From: Ricinus communis
Taxonomy: Eukaryota; Streptophyta; Magnoliopsida; Malpighiales; Euphorbiaceae
Reading direction: 5' to 3'
DNA: 64,000 nt
NCBI RefSeq assembly: GCF_019578655.1
Contig: NC_063259.1
Coordinates: 3,150,001 to 3,214,000, forward strand
Below the pieces are notes generated by a model that was given only the letters and a program-made list of their open reading frames with translations, did not search any database and had not been told where the DNA came from. Below are positions 47,955 through 59,764 of this stretch, in pieces. The stretch's first letter is position 1, and every line of letters begins with the position of its first letter. The position numbers and the translations under genes were made by a program.

Positions 47955-49145
47955 TTAAAGCTCGCACTCATGACATTTCCTTGCCAAAGCCATACAATCT
48001 ATTTCCATCGTTAACCAATAGTAGTCTTGATGCATGATCTTCCTAGTTAACACTATATCGTTCATATATGACCTGCATACTCCTTTGTGCATTTCTTCCA
48101 TCACTACTTGAACTTCTACCTTAGTAACACAATAAAGTTGGACAGTTAAAACCATTCTTCTATACAACACTCCTTCATTGCTGAGGTAACTTCTAGCCTG
48201 TATTTGCAGCGCGTACCTTCCCTTCACAGTCGCTTCCTTGGGATACACCCTGTCTTCTATAGACATTTTCAAATCATAAAACCATGGCTTCTCCTCTAGT
48301 CCTATATGAACTTGCATGACCCAATGTCCTTGATAACAAGGTGCTCCTGACTTCATGATTACCAACGGCTTCATTGGAAGTTGTGAGGGTTTATCCCACA
48401 TTGATGATACAGTAACTAGTAAATCCACCATATGATTCTCATCTAGCAGAAAATGAATGAATGAACATTTGGAAAAATTGCAAACCAAAGTCCTTAAGTA
48501 ATTGACATATGGTTTTAGTCTTTCCTCTTTCACATTCGATTCTTCAATGGCTTGTTGGATTACTAGCATGGAGTCCCCATACACCATCAGTTGTCTTGCT
48601 CCTCCTCCCACGACTGCTTTTAGTCCAAATAAACATGATTCGTACTCTGCTATATTATTAGTTACTTTAAAGTCGAATTGCTTAGAAATTCGTGGCATAT
48701 CTCCTTCTAGCATAATCATAATTACTCCTAACCCTGCTCCTTTTGCATTTTCAACTCCGTCAAAGTACATCTTCCATTCCTGAATCTCAATTACCCCCAA
48801 ATTCTCATCAGGGAACTCTAGATCCCAAAGGTCATCTCCTTCAATCGCATTTTGAGCTAAAAACTCTGCTACAGCCCTACTTGTGATGACATTCTTGGTG
48901 ATGTATTCAATTTCAAACTCTGCCAAGAGTACTAACCATCTAGCAGGCTTTCCCGTAAGAGACAGAGCTTCGAACAAGTATTTCAGCAGGTCTATTTTTT
49001 GAATTTCCTGCACCTTGTAACATTGGAAATAATGCCTCAAATTTCTTATAGCCCATATCATGGCTAGACACATCTTTTCCATGAGGTTATACTTCGACTC
49101 AGAAGGTAGCAACTTTTTATTGAGATAATATATCGCATGCTCCAC
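47955..49145 (-). pseudogene. Tat/Ogre pol segment: RNase H, second (archaeal-type) RNase H, integrase zinc finger
   Basis: This is an open stretch of 396 codons. Residues 1-100 are the C-terminal half of the gypsy RNase H (YYLNKKLLPSESKYNLMEKM, RHYFQCYKV, SGKPARW-like, EFEIEYITKN). Residues 120-250 form a second RNase H with all four acidic positions visible: D129 (MYFDG), E167 (NIAEYE), D191 (VYGDS) and D241 (HMVDLL). An extra RNase H in this place is diagnostic of Tat-lineage elements such as Ogre. Residues 345-396 are the integrase zinc finger with H353 and C391/C394; the usual second His is Tyr at 360. It lies after RT in the expected order. The surrounding frame breaks mark it as a remnant. 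Confidence 0.8.
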
Positions 49146-50690
49146 ATCATTTGGCCCACATTATGCCACAATTACTGCTATGGATTCCTCTTCTAAGGCC
49201 AAGTATAGAATCAATGTTTTCCATCCTTCAGCAGCTTCATTAGATACTCTTTGATTTTATCAAAGGCTTTCTGATAGTATTCATCCCATACAATGGGTTT
49301 GTGTTTCTTTAAAAGTTTAAATATAGATCACGGACCACTATGAACTAAGAAATGAACCTGCTGATGTACTGTAATAGTCCTAGAAATCCTATGACTTCCT
49401 TCTCTATCTTTGATGCTAATATCTCTTGAATAGCCTTTATCTTGTCTGGATTAATCTCTATTCCTCATTGACTTACTATATGCCCATGCAACTTAACTGA
49501 TATTACCCCGAATACACTCTTCTTCAGATTGAGCCTCAGGTTATACCTTTCCACTCATCCTATGAACTTATCAAGAGCCTGGAGGTGCCCTTCCTTTGTT
49601 TCAAACTTTACCATGATGTCATCCATATATATCTTTACCTCCTTGTGCATCATGTCATGAAACAAGGTGGTAGCTGCTCTCTGATAAGTTGCCCTCGCAT
49701 TCTTTAGTCCAAATGGCGTAACCTTGTAGTAGTATGTCCCCACCTTGGTGACGAATAAAGTCTTTAGCTTGTCTACTACTACCATCATGATCTACTTGTA
49801 TCTAGAGAAACCATCGGTGAAAGAGTATATAGCACTCGAAGTTGCACTGTCAACTATGACGTCTATGTGTGGAAAAGGAAAAAATCATCTTTAGGGCATG
49901 CCTTGTTTAGATCCCAATAATCCATGCACATCCTTACTTTTCCATCCTTTTTCCAGACTGGGATGATGTTTGCCAACCATTCAGGATAGTCGACTACGTC
50001 TAGGAAATTAGCTTTCACTTGTTTAACAACTTCTTCCTAAATTTTCTCCACCCATTCTATCCTTAGCCTTCTCATTTTCTACTTGATTAGCTTGATTTGC
50101 GGATAGGTTGGGATGTGGTGCTCCGCTATTTTTCTATCTAATCCTGGCATATCATCATAAGACCAAGCAAATACTTCTTTTCTTTTCTGCATTACTTTTT
50201 CTAGTTCTCTTCTCTGCTCAAGAGTTATGTCATGATCTATCATAATATTCCTTGGATTTTCATTTGTGCCTAAATTAAATGAGTCAATTTTTTTATGGAA
50301 TTATTGTCAAACATGCATACATCATGATTATCAAAATGTACGCTACCATAAAAAGAAAAATCACATAAGTGTTCAAAATTATCATTCATATCATTGATCT
50401 TTGAAAGAAAAGTAATATCATCCTTATAAAGATTAGACGTTATTACATCATCATATAATACATAAATGATCTGCCCTTTTATTAAGGCAGCTTGCTCTTA
50501 TGGGTTCAGCTATTTAGGTAGAGCGGTGAATTCTTCCAGCTTCAGCTATTCAACCTTAGTGGTGATCTTCTCACGGACCTCCTTGATGCTCAACTTCACC
50601 ATCCTGTCGATGATTAGGCTTTTAAATATCTCAAATCCTGGCACCTGAGTCCCAAGGACTAAAAGGTATGAAACCTTAAAGGAATTGTTG
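49146..50690 (-). pseudogene. Tat/Ogre reverse transcriptase pseudogene
   Basis: Read on the - strand from about 50160 to 49150. Pieces in order are a DMPGLD-like start, a WLANIIPVWKKDGKVRMC-like segment in broken frames, KDDFF-like, then a clean open piece 49788-49555 with KTLFVTKVGTYYYKVTPFGL, KNARATYQRAATTLFHDMM and IYMDDIMVK. The YMDD box keeps both catalytic Asp residues. Upstream, 50690-50470, a linker with VPGFEIFKSLIIDRMVKLSI remains, and no gag is left because the copia fragment abuts near 50697. Many stops elsewhere make it non-functional. Confidence 0.78.
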
Positions 50691-50696
50691 TAATGC

Positions 50697-51185
50697 AAGA
50701 TGGCCGAAGGTGCATCTGTGAATGCAGATGGAATAAAGATGCTTGGATATATGGAACATCTAGGGCGTCTAGGTTTTGCGATGGACCATGAATTAAGTAT
50801 AGACTTAATTTTACAATCTCTATCTGACAGTTATTCGCAGTTTGTTATAAACTTTCATATGAATAAGTTGGATACTACCATTCTCGAACTTATTAATATG
50901 TTAAAAACTACGGAGGGCATCATAAAGAAGTAAAAGGGAGTAGTTCTAATGGTAGAATATTCTAAGGCTGCTAAGAGTAAGTTTAAGAAGAAAAAGGAAA
51001 AGAAAGCCCATAAGCCAAGAAAGCCTTAAAGGCTATTAGAGGTGTCAACAAGGATAAAGGAAAGTGTCACTATTGTGAGAAGGAACTGAAGGCTTATCTT
51101 GCTACTTTAAAGGATAAGAAGCAAGAATAAGCTTCTAATTCTGAAATGAAGGAATAGACTAGGTTGAAGGAAATTGTTGCAATTT
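50697..51185 (+). pseudogene. Ty1/copia gag fragment
   Basis: The frame from 50700 to 50933 reads MAEGASVNADGIKMLGYMEH, LGRLGFAMDHELSIDLILQS and SQFVINFHMNKLDTTILELI, the gag polyprotein core (UBN2-type) of plant Ty1/copia elements. The part usually found upstream is missing, so the fragment is truncated at its left edge against the Tat remnant. After a stop at 50931 a Lys-rich linker and a damaged CCHC knuckle (HYCEK, about 51070) follow, then AYLATLKDKKQE. It is on the opposite strand to the Tat pol. It is not functional. Confidence 0.78.
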
Positions 51186-53255
51186 AGTTTAGTTATTAGT
51201 TTTATTTTTTTCGAATTTAATAATTATTATTAATTCTTTTTCTAGAAAAATTATTGGTTATTATTTTATTTAATAATATTTGACAATTGTTGCCTTATAG
51301 TTAAATCATTTATGTTTCTAGAATATCATATAAAAGGTTGTATGAAAGTAAGAGAAACAAAACCCTATTGCGAGCGAGCTAAAGCAATCCTAAATAGGTA
51401 TAAGGATTATATTTTTGATATTAAGAAAAATAAGTAACATAAATAAGTTATGTAACTTATAAATCTTATGAAATCAATATTATAATTAAGCTGTCTTTGA
51501 GAAAGACACATATGTCGAATTCATAAGCGATACATAGGATGTATGCTTGTTTGAGGAAAGAGTAACGATAAAGTATCATATTGAGATTAGATGATGATAT
51601 GGAATACTTGGATCACCATTAGAATTTTTATAACTTGCAATTACCTATATTGATATAGTTTCATAAGATGATGAAACCTAACTTTGTGAGACATAGTTAT
51701 ATCAATAAAGAGTGTTGTAAGCCTTCTCATAGGATATATGCTCTTATAACCATTAACTCCAATATGTTCCATTTATGATATGATCATAATAAAGTCTATA
51801 TAGGATATAGACTAGTATGTGATGTTTAAGAGAAACACAATTAGACAAAGCTGAAAAGCTTGATCTAATTAATATAAGTTTAGGATATCAACACTATCAT
51901 ACTCTTCAAATAGAAGTGTTTGTTTGAACTATGTTTTCTTGAAGAAAAAGAGTTTTCTGAAAGAAGCAATAGGAGTTTTATAGATCTTGATAGAGATCAA
52001 GATAAACAAATTAGCATTAAAATGGAACATAGCTTGAAAGTGTTTAGCATAAAAAGCACAACCTTAAATTGTTCATATACACAACTTTTAGTATATATTA
52101 GGATACAACATACTTATAAGAAATGAAGATCTCTTCTGGAATATGTAATGATATCTCTACTACACTAAGAACTAATGTTTGACATTAACTCTTAAAGTTG
52201 GCATCCATAATATTCTATTTTGGATACCATATTGTTTAACCAAGTGAAGACTGTGATGGACCCATCTAAATAAATTAGATACATTAAGGTGCAAGTGAAT
52301 TTTTTGAGAAAAATTAATATGGAAGTCTTTGCACAAAGGTTAAGCAAAGAAAATTTAATAAATTACATACTTAATCAAAGAGTTGACTAGTAATATAATT
52401 ATAAATATAAATCCAAATAAAATAAACAAATGTATATAAAGGGGTTAGTGGGAGTATAATATTGTTAGATAAAGAGAAAAGTGATAAATTCTTTATCATG
52501 AGTCTACCAAGACTTATAAACCCATAAAGAGTTAGAACATCCAGTTTACTTTCTAGAGATAGATGCTTCAAACAACTCGAATGTTCTAAATATTGAGTAT
52601 ATAGACATATGTGTCAGAGGAGTTTAACATGGAAGAATCAAAGAAAGATTCTTAGTAATATCTCATGACATATCTCTTTCTAAAGATATGTGCCATAAAC
52701 ACTCATTGAGAAAAAGGTTATTAATAGAATGATTTATGCGAAAGCATAATATTCTATTATGTATATATGTCATGTTATGTACTAGACTTTATGATTATTC
52801 TAGATGTGGATTATGAATCACATAGAACTCACAAGATAAATTCAGTTCATTTTTATAAGGAAAGCATGAGTTTTGGGAAGAGTTCTAAAAGCATCATTCT
52901 TACGAGTTGAGCTCAATACATCTCATTATATTTGAGGCAATATAGGAGAGATATTTGGATTTTAATATTCTTTTTTAAGAATAAGGTATGGCTCTTAACT
53001 ATTCTTGATCTAAAAAGTTAGATAAACATTAGAGCCATTTTCAAAAAACTAAGGTCTCATCTGCGGTCCAAAATATTGTATTGAAGCATTACCAATAAAT
53101 GACTTATTAATAGAATATAAAGATAAAATAAATACCCATTGAGGATAATAAAATTGATCCTCCAACAAAGCCATTTGACCTAGCAAGCACATTATCATCA
53201 TAAGAAAGAGTTCGGTATTGGATACTATGATGATTGGCTTTGATTAATGATTTAG
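51186..53255 (+). other. decayed copia-related sequence without readable pol
   Basis: About 2 kb of AT-rich DNA between the copia gag remnant and a copia-type polypurine tract. I could not recognise integrase, RT or RNase H motifs, and the longest open frames are under 70 codons. The last ~120 bp (GAGGATAATAAAATTGATCC, then GATGATTGGCTTTGATTAAT) resemble the short 3' untranslated part that precedes the polypurine tract in copia elements. The middle (51300-52130) could be LTR-derived, but no pair was found. Confidence 0.4.
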
Positions 53256-53269
53256 TGCAAGTGGGAGAT
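53256..53269 (+). other. copia polypurine tract
   Basis: GCAAGTGGGAGAT immediately precedes TGCTAGAGTATGTTC. In plant Ty1/copia elements, AAGTGGGAGATTGTTGG-type wording marks the polypurine tract and the start of the 3' LTR. Confidence 0.7.
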
Positions 53270-53317
53270 TGCTAGAGTATGTTCTAAAGACAAAGAGTTG
53301 TGAGATAATCTATATTT
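53270..53317 (+). repeat. 48-bp stub of a copia 3' LTR
   Basis: TGCTAGAGTATGTTCTAAAG starts the LTR, but within 48 bp the sequence turns into array monomers (CATCACAAATATATCCC at about 53318). The rest of the LTR is missing from the window. Confidence 0.65.
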
Positions 53318-55642
53318 TTTATACATCACAAATATATCCCTCCTATAGTGTTATTTTCTGACACCATAAAAATACCTCTCTTACGAGGTTGTTTTCTAAT
53401 ATTCATAAATATATCTCTTTTATAGGGTTATTTTCTCATACTCACTAATATACCCCTCTTACATTGTTGTGTTCTCATACTCACAAATATGCCACTCTTA
53501 CAGGACTATTTTCTCATATTTACAAATACACCCCTTCTATAGGGATGTTTATGATACTAATAAATACACCCCTCTTATGAGGTTGTTTCTCATATTTATA
53601 AATTTACTTCTTCTGCATGGTTGTTTTCTCACACTCATAAATATACCTCCCTTACATAGTTAAAGGAGTTGTTTTCTCATATTTACAAATATATCCTTCG
53701 AAGGGGTTGTCTTCTCATACTCATAAACATAGCCCTGTTTTCCGGTTGTTTTCTCATAGTCATAAATATCCCACATTTTGGGGTTTGTTTTATCACACTC
53801 ACAAATACAACTCTCTTATGGGAATGTCTTCTCATATTAACTAATATACCCATTTTACGAGGTTGTTTTCTCATATTCAAAAGTACATCCTTCCTACGGG
53901 TTTATTTTTTCAAAGTCACAAATATATCCCTGTTACGAGATTGTTTTCTGATATTAAAAAATATACCTCTTTTACAGGAATATTTTCTCATATTGAAAAA
54001 TTTACCACTCTTCCGAATTGCTCTCTCATAATAATAAATACACTCCTCTTCTCTGGTTGTTTTCTCACCACTCACAAATGTACCCCTTTTACAAGGTCAT
54101 TTTTTCATATTCACTAATATAATCCTCTTATGCGGTTATTTTTTATTATTTACAAATATATCCCTCTTACGGGGTTATATTCTCATATTCTTAAATATAT
54201 TCCTTTTTCGGAGTTGTTTTCTCATACTCACAAATATATAACTCTAACGGGGTTATTTTCTAATGTTTACAAATATACCCCTCTTATAGAGTTTTTTTCT
54301 ACTGTTTATAAATATACCATTCTTTTGGGGTTGTTTTCTCATACTCATAAATATATCTCTTTTACAGTGTTATTTTCTTATATTCTCATATATACCCCTA
54401 TTGCTGGGTTGTTTTCTCATACTCACATTTATACCCTCTTTCAGGGTTGTTTTCTAATATTAATAAATATACCCCTTTTACATGGTTGTTTTCTCATAGC
54501 CATAAATATTTTCCACTTACGGGGTTGGTTTCCAATATTTAGAAATATACCCCTATTACGGGGTTGTTATCTCATACTCATAAATATGCCACTCTATGGG
54601 GTTGTTTTCTCATATTCTTAAATGTACCCCTTTTACAGGGTTGTTTTCTGATAGTCACAAATATACCCCTGTTATAGGTTTGTCTTTTCAATATTTATAA
54701 TTATACCCATATTATGAGGTTGTTTTCTATTATTTATAAATATACCCCTCTTGTGGGGTTTTTTTCTAATATTTATAAATATACCCCTCTTATGGAGTTG
54801 TTTTCTCATACTTATAAATATATTTTTTTCACGAGGTTATTTTCTCACATTCTTAATTATATCCTATTGCGAGGTTGTTTTCTTATACTCACAAATATAT
54901 CCCTCTAACGTGGTTTTTTTCAATAGTTACTAATATGTCCCTCCAATGGGGTTGTTTTCTAATATTCTTAAATATATCCCTCCAGTAGGGTTATTTTCTC
55001 ATATTCACAAATATATCCTACTTTCAGGGTTCTCTTATAATATTTACACATATACCCCCACTATGATGTTGTTTTCTCACACTCATAAATATACCTCTCT
55101 TACAGGGTGGTTTTTCATATTCACAAATATACCCCTCTTATGGTGTTACTTTCTCATACTTACAAATATACCCCCTCTTATGGGTTTATTTTCTCATATT
55201 CACAAATATATCTATTTTACATGAATATTTTCTCGTATTAACAAATACACACCTCTTACGGGATTGTATTCTCATATTTATAATTTTATCTCTCCTGCGT
55301 GGTTGTTTTCTCACACTCATTATTATACCTTCCTTACATAGTTATTTTTTATCATATATAAATATACTCTTTTTACGGGGTTGTTTTCTCATATTTACAA
55401 AGATACACCTCCAACAGGTTTGTTTTTCTCATACTCAGAAACGTACCCCCCTTATTGGGTTGTTTTCTCGTAGTCACAAATATACTACACTTTAGGGGTT
55501 GTTTTCTCACACTCATAAATATATTCCACTTATAGGAATGTTTCTGATATTTAAAAATAAACCCGACTAATAAGTTTATTTTATTTTATTCGTAAATATA
55601 CCCATCTTACGGGGTTATTTTTTCACTCACAAATATACCCTT
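53318..55642 (-). repeat. 39-bp tandem array, - orientation, block 6
   Basis: Monomers read in reverse (CACAAATATACCCCTCTTAC, GGGGTTGTTTTCTCATATT). This is opposite to the array left of 44914, so the 8.4-kb composite of elements separates two oppositely oriented arrays. It ends with AATATACCCTT directly against the Athila LTR. Confidence 0.95.
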
Positions 55643-55859
55643 TGATAGGTCACAAATAGTTATATTTATTTTGTTTAATTCTCTTGCGATTTGGTTGAAT
55701 AATGTACTTAATTATGTAAATTCTATTTATTCTGACTTAGGTGATGAAATATCAAGGATGGAGCAAAATTCAGCCTAAAGACATGTTTTAAGTCATCATT
55801 TGTCAAAAACCAAGTCTTTGGAGGAGATGCAGAAATCTGCACAAAAGATCATTGTCGAC

Positions 55860-55942
55860 AAGGCGTGACCACGCCTTACAGCCCATGAGCTTCGCAGAAA
55901 TCTGTGCAGAAGACTACTGTCGACAAAGCGTGACCACGCCTT
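55860..55942 (+). promoter_or_regulatory. two palindrome modules in the 5' LTR
   Basis: AAGGCGTGACCACGCCTT at 55860-55877 has 8-bp arms around a 2-base centre. A second copy with one change lies at 55925-55942. Each is preceded by TGTCGAC and a CAGAA...GCA-type word, so a 65-bp module has been duplicated. The same pair occurs in the 3' LTR at 62091 and 62156. The position upstream of the TATA box suggests a regulatory site; that is inference. Confidence 0.5.
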
Positions 55943-56103
55943 GTGTCCCGAGAGCTGCTGAAAGATGCGAAAGAGAGCTTCGAAATTTTCAGAGATTAAT
56001 TTGTGGTGGACCTATCTCTAGTTAATTTCCTTTATTTTTGGAAGTGTTGAATTAAGAGAACTTTCTTCCATGTATTTAGGATTTTAATTTATTTAGATCA
56101 CTC

Positions 56104-56137
56104 TTAATCTTATCCTTCCTTATAGGGATAAGATTAA
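56104..56137 (+). promoter_or_regulatory. 12-bp inverted repeat in LTR U3
   Basis: TTAATCTTATCC and GGATAAGATTAA are perfect complements separated by 10 bases. The same structure is preserved in the 3' LTR at 62335-62368. It lies about 60 bp upstream of the TATA box. Confidence 0.7.
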
Positions 56138-56197
56138 ATAGGAAGCTTATTTCTTTTTTATAAGGATTCTATTATTAGGGTTTAGGGTTTTACTTCC

Positions 56198-56204
56198 TAT
56201 ATAA
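56198..56204 (+). promoter_or_regulatory. TATA box of the Athila 5' LTR promoter
   Basis: TATATAA in the context CTTCCTATATAAGGAAG. The matching 3' LTR copy is at 62428. Transcription would be expected to start about 30 bp downstream, near 56230, defining the U3/R border. Confidence 0.6.
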
Positions 56205-57104
56205 GGAAGGCTAGAAGTACTTTTATTCATTCATATTCTTATTCTTCTTCTACTCTCTATAATTCTTGTGAATTCTTACTCCACCATAAGTGGCTAAGTT
56301 TTTAATTTCTAATTTAAGAGTGAATAAATTTCAATTGTGATTTTGTGAGGCCTTGTGCTTAACATAATTTTTCTTTAATTCAAGTATTCTTTATTTCTTA
56401 TTCTTATTATTTATGAATTATTGATATTGATTGAACTGACGACTCAACTTTCATATTGATTCTTCTATTGCTAAACTTTGAGTTTGTGATCCGTAATTTT
56501 CATGAACGATTGACACAAGTAGCAAGGAGCTGGCTCATGTGTGTGTGATTGCGGCTTATTCGAATTACATAGCTTGCATGATAGGCTCTAGGGAAACAAA
56601 GGAACAAGGTTAATTCAATTGCAGTTATCTCAATTAATTAATGTTGGTTTAGTCATTCTCATTATTCTTAATGCTATCATTACGTTGATATGGAACGCTA
56701 TCGTGCCCAGTTGACTAATGATAAGTTTTGATTTGGATGTTGAGTTTGAGTCAATTATATTAGGAGAATTACACTTGTTGCGGCTTTTTCGAATAAGTAG
56801 ACTAAGTACTTGAATAGAAGAATTGATATTTTAGCCTATGATCATGATTACAATTGGATGGAATTAGCACTCTTGAATTGGAAATTTGTTAAGAGTGATT
56901 TTTATTTACTTTAATATTCAGCCTTCATTATTTTCTGCTTATTTATAATTTTGATTCAAACATTCAAAATCCCCCCTTTTATTTTACTTTGAGAAGCTAT
57001 CCACATTGGTTCCCTTGGGATTCGACCTGGTTTCACTATTTCTACAAGTTAGTTTAGGAAAATCAGTAATTTATTTTGAAGGGCTTCAACAACTCGTTCA
57101 AATT

Positions 57105-57122
57105 TGGCGCCATTGCCGGGGA
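57105..57122 (+). other. primer binding site (tRNA-Asp type)
   Basis: TGGCGCCATTGCCGGGGA is the typical primer site of plant Athila elements (usual form TGGCGCCGTTGCCGGGGA, one mismatch). It starts five bases after the LTR end. Confidence 0.88.
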
Positions 57123-57159
57123 ACCTATTTTAGTTTCTCATTGATTAATTTATTTGTTT

Positions 57160-58861
57160 ATGACTCGTTCTTCTCAAGATATTTATTGGCAGTTTAATCC
57201 TGAAATTGAGAAGACAGCGCGTCGATTAAGAAAGGAGACTAGACAAAGAAAAAGTTGTATCATAGAGGAGTTGGAAATAGATTTGGCTATTGGTGACACA
57301 TCTATTTTTCAAGAAGTTACATAAAATATGGCAAATAGAACTCTCAAAGAGCTAGCTGCACCTGATTTAAATCAACAACCTTTATGCATTACATTTCCCA
57401 ATATTGTAGTTGATTTTGAATTAAAATCTGGTTTAATTCACTTACTCCCTTCTTTTCATGGATGTGCAGGTGAAGATCCTCATAAACACTTGAAAGAATT
57501 CCATATTGTATGCTTCGAAATGAAGCCACATGGTGTGACCGAAGAGCAAATAAATCTTAGAGCTTTTCCCTTTTCTTTGAAGGATAAAGCAAAAGATTGG
57601 CTCTATTATCTACCCTCTGGTTCAATAACAACATGGAATGAGATGAAAAGATTATTCTTAGATAAGTTCTTCCCTGCAACAAGAGCTGCCAACATCAGAA
57701 AAGAAATTTATGGCATAACACAGTTCACTGGGGAAACATTGTATGAGTATTGGCAAAGGTTCAAGCAACTGTGTGCTAGCTGCCCCCATCATCAAATTTC
57801 TCAGCAACTCTTAATCCAATACTTCTATGAAGGATTATTGCCAATGGATAGGAGTATGATTGATGCAGCAAGTGGTGGAGCTTTGGTAGACAAGACACCT
57901 GAAGAAGCTAAGCAATTAATTTCAAACATGGCTGAAAATTCTCAGCAATTTGGTACAAGAGCTGATGGAGCTACAAGGCGAGTTAATGAGGTAAGCACTA
58001 AAAATCTTGAAAATCAAATTTCTGATTTAACTGCTTTGGTTCATCAAATGGTTGTAGGGCAATTGCAAATGGCAAAAGTTTGTGGAATATGCTCAGTTCA
58101 AGGACATCCCACCGATATGTGCCCAACATTGCAACAAGACTCGATGCAAGAGGCTAATGCTCTAGGCATATTTACTGGTCAACCTCAAAGGAAGTATGAC
58201 CCTTTTTCCAATCATTATAATCCTAGATGGAGAGATCACCTAAATTTGAGCTATGGAAACCAAGGAGGACAACAAAGTTATCCTTCCTATAATTTCATTA
58301 GACCACCTCAAGTTCTCCAAAAACCTCAAGCTTCAAATTCAGGGTATGTCTTTAGAAGATATTGTTAAAAGTCTTGCTAATAATGCTCTTCAATTTCAAC
58401 AGGAAACAAGATCAAGCATTCAAAATTTAGGCAATCAAATTACTCAATTGGCTACGTCGGTTAGTAAATTGGAGGCTCAAAATACTAGAAAACTACCTTC
58501 ACAACCAGAGATAAATCCAAAGGAGAATGTTAGTGCAATTTTTCTAAGAAGTGGAAAGGAGATTCCTTCAAGGTCGATTCCACTTAAAGGAAGTGAACCG
58601 AGCAAGGAAAAGGAAGAAAAAGCTTCCTCTAAAGCATCACGTGGGGTAAAATTCGATCCTCCTCTATCTCTTTCATTTCACACTCCATTACCTCCTTTTC
58701 CTAGCAGATTAGCTAAGCCAAAAGAAGATGAGCAAGAAAAGGAGATCCTTGATACATTTAGGAAGGTGGAGATAAATATTCCATTATTGGATGCTATCAA
58801 GCAAATTCCTAAATATGCAAAGTTCTTGAAGGAATTATGTACAAACAAAAAAGAAGGATGA
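57160..58861 (+). pseudogene. Athila gag pseudogene, nearly complete
   Basis: I place the start at the ATG at 57160 (MTRSSQDIYWQFNPEIEKTA), in frame with the main open region but separated from it by one stop at 57322. From 57328 it is open for 346 codons: LHLLPSFHGCAGEDP-type start, retrotransposon Gag core (LRAFPFSLKDKAKDWLYYLP, MKRLFLDKFFPATRAANI, CASCPHHQISQQLLIQYFYE) and a CCHC knuckle C-x2-C-x4-H-x4-C at 58081-58122. Near 58345 one extra base shifts the frame; the coiled-coil-like QETRSSIQNLGNQITQLATS segment continues in the new frame to a stop at 58859. Gag forms the particle and packages RNA. This copy is slightly damaged, with one stop and one frameshift. Confidence 0.85.
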
Positions 58862-59616
58862 AGGAAAAGGAGAAAGTGGGGGTAAGTAAGAATGCGTCGG
58901 CCATCTTGCAAAAGAATATGCTAGAAAAATGCAAGGATCCAGGTATGTTTTCATTACTTTGTGTTATTAATAATATGAAAATTAAGCGTGCCATGCTAGA
59001 TTTAGGAGCTTCCATTAATGTCATGCCATTCTTTATCTATCAAGAGTTGAAACTAAATAACTTGTAAAAGACTGGTGTAATGATTCAATTAGCTGATCAC
59101 TCTTATATTCATCCCCTTAGAGTTGTTGAAGATGTTTTGGTGCAAGTTGATGAGCTTATATTTCCTGTCGACTTTTACATTTTAGAAATGGATGGTAATT
59201 CCTTATTAAAATCAGCTTCGATTTTATTAGGACGACCATTCATCAAAACTGCTAAGACAAAGATTAATGTAGATGAGGGTACTCTCTCCGTAGAGTTTGA
59301 TGGAGAGATTGTTAAATTTAATATTTTCAATGCAATGAAATATCCTAATAATTTACATTCTCTTTGCCATATTGATGTAGTTAATCCAATTGTGCAGGAA
59401 GTATTTGCAAAAGAAAATGTTAATGATAAACAAAAATTAGATGCACAATCTAATTTAGAAGAGGAAATTAGAAGCTTGGATTCGGATAAAATTTTCAAAC
59501 TGAATGGTCATAGATTGAAGATCTTCCATGAGGCTGAAATTGCTTTATGTCTCATTAGTTCTCCTTCGGATCACCTGACTTATTTGGATGACTCAAATAT
59601 TTTATTATTCCGTTGA
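58862..59616 (+). pseudogene. Athila protease joined to an integrase-tail-like segment
   Basis: The frame used here (open from 58837) continues gag-pol after a -1 shift near 58850. Protease signature MLDLGASINVMP has its Asp codon at 58999. After a single in-frame stop at 59065 the second half follows: VMIQLADHSYIHPLRVVEDV, then ASILLGRPFIKTAKTKINVD and VEFDGEIVKFNIFNAMKYP. From about 59480 the text changes to DKIFKLNGHRLKIF, a motif normally at the end of Athila integrase, and stops at 59614. About 1 kb or more of coding sequence for RT, RNase H and integrase core is therefore missing between about 59410 and 59490, with the frame kept. Confidence 0.75.
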
Positions 59617-59764
59617 GCATAACGACGTTAAACAATTGTGCTATTGTGAGGCAACCCAAAAACTTACTTTATTTTTTATTTTTTATTTTTTTTCTTTCAC
59701 TTAGTTTATTTTATTTTTAGTTTTTAGTTTTTAATATTTTTTTAATAAAGAAATTCAATTTTTT
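59617..59764 (+). other. 3' untranslated, T-rich stretch
   Basis: After the stop the sequence is mostly T/A homopolymer runs. No coding or structured feature is seen. Confidence 0.6.

Larger units (their letters stand above)
55643..57100 (+). repeat. 5' LTR of Athila-type element
   Basis: It starts TGATAGGTCACAAATAG and ends AACTCGTTCA, giving the usual TG...CA, and the primer site begins five bases later. It is about 1458 bp long. It contains two copies of a 65-bp module that each carry the palindrome AAGGCGTGACCACGCCTT or a near copy (55860, 55925), a 12-bp inverted repeat at 56104-56137, and a TATA box at 56198. Confidence 0.9.

Noticed and set aside
51920..52571. Short frames at 51920-52126 (+) and 52371-52571 (-) as genes
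   Set aside because: They lie in AT-rich decayed element sequence, have no recognisable motif, and fall within the range expected by chance.
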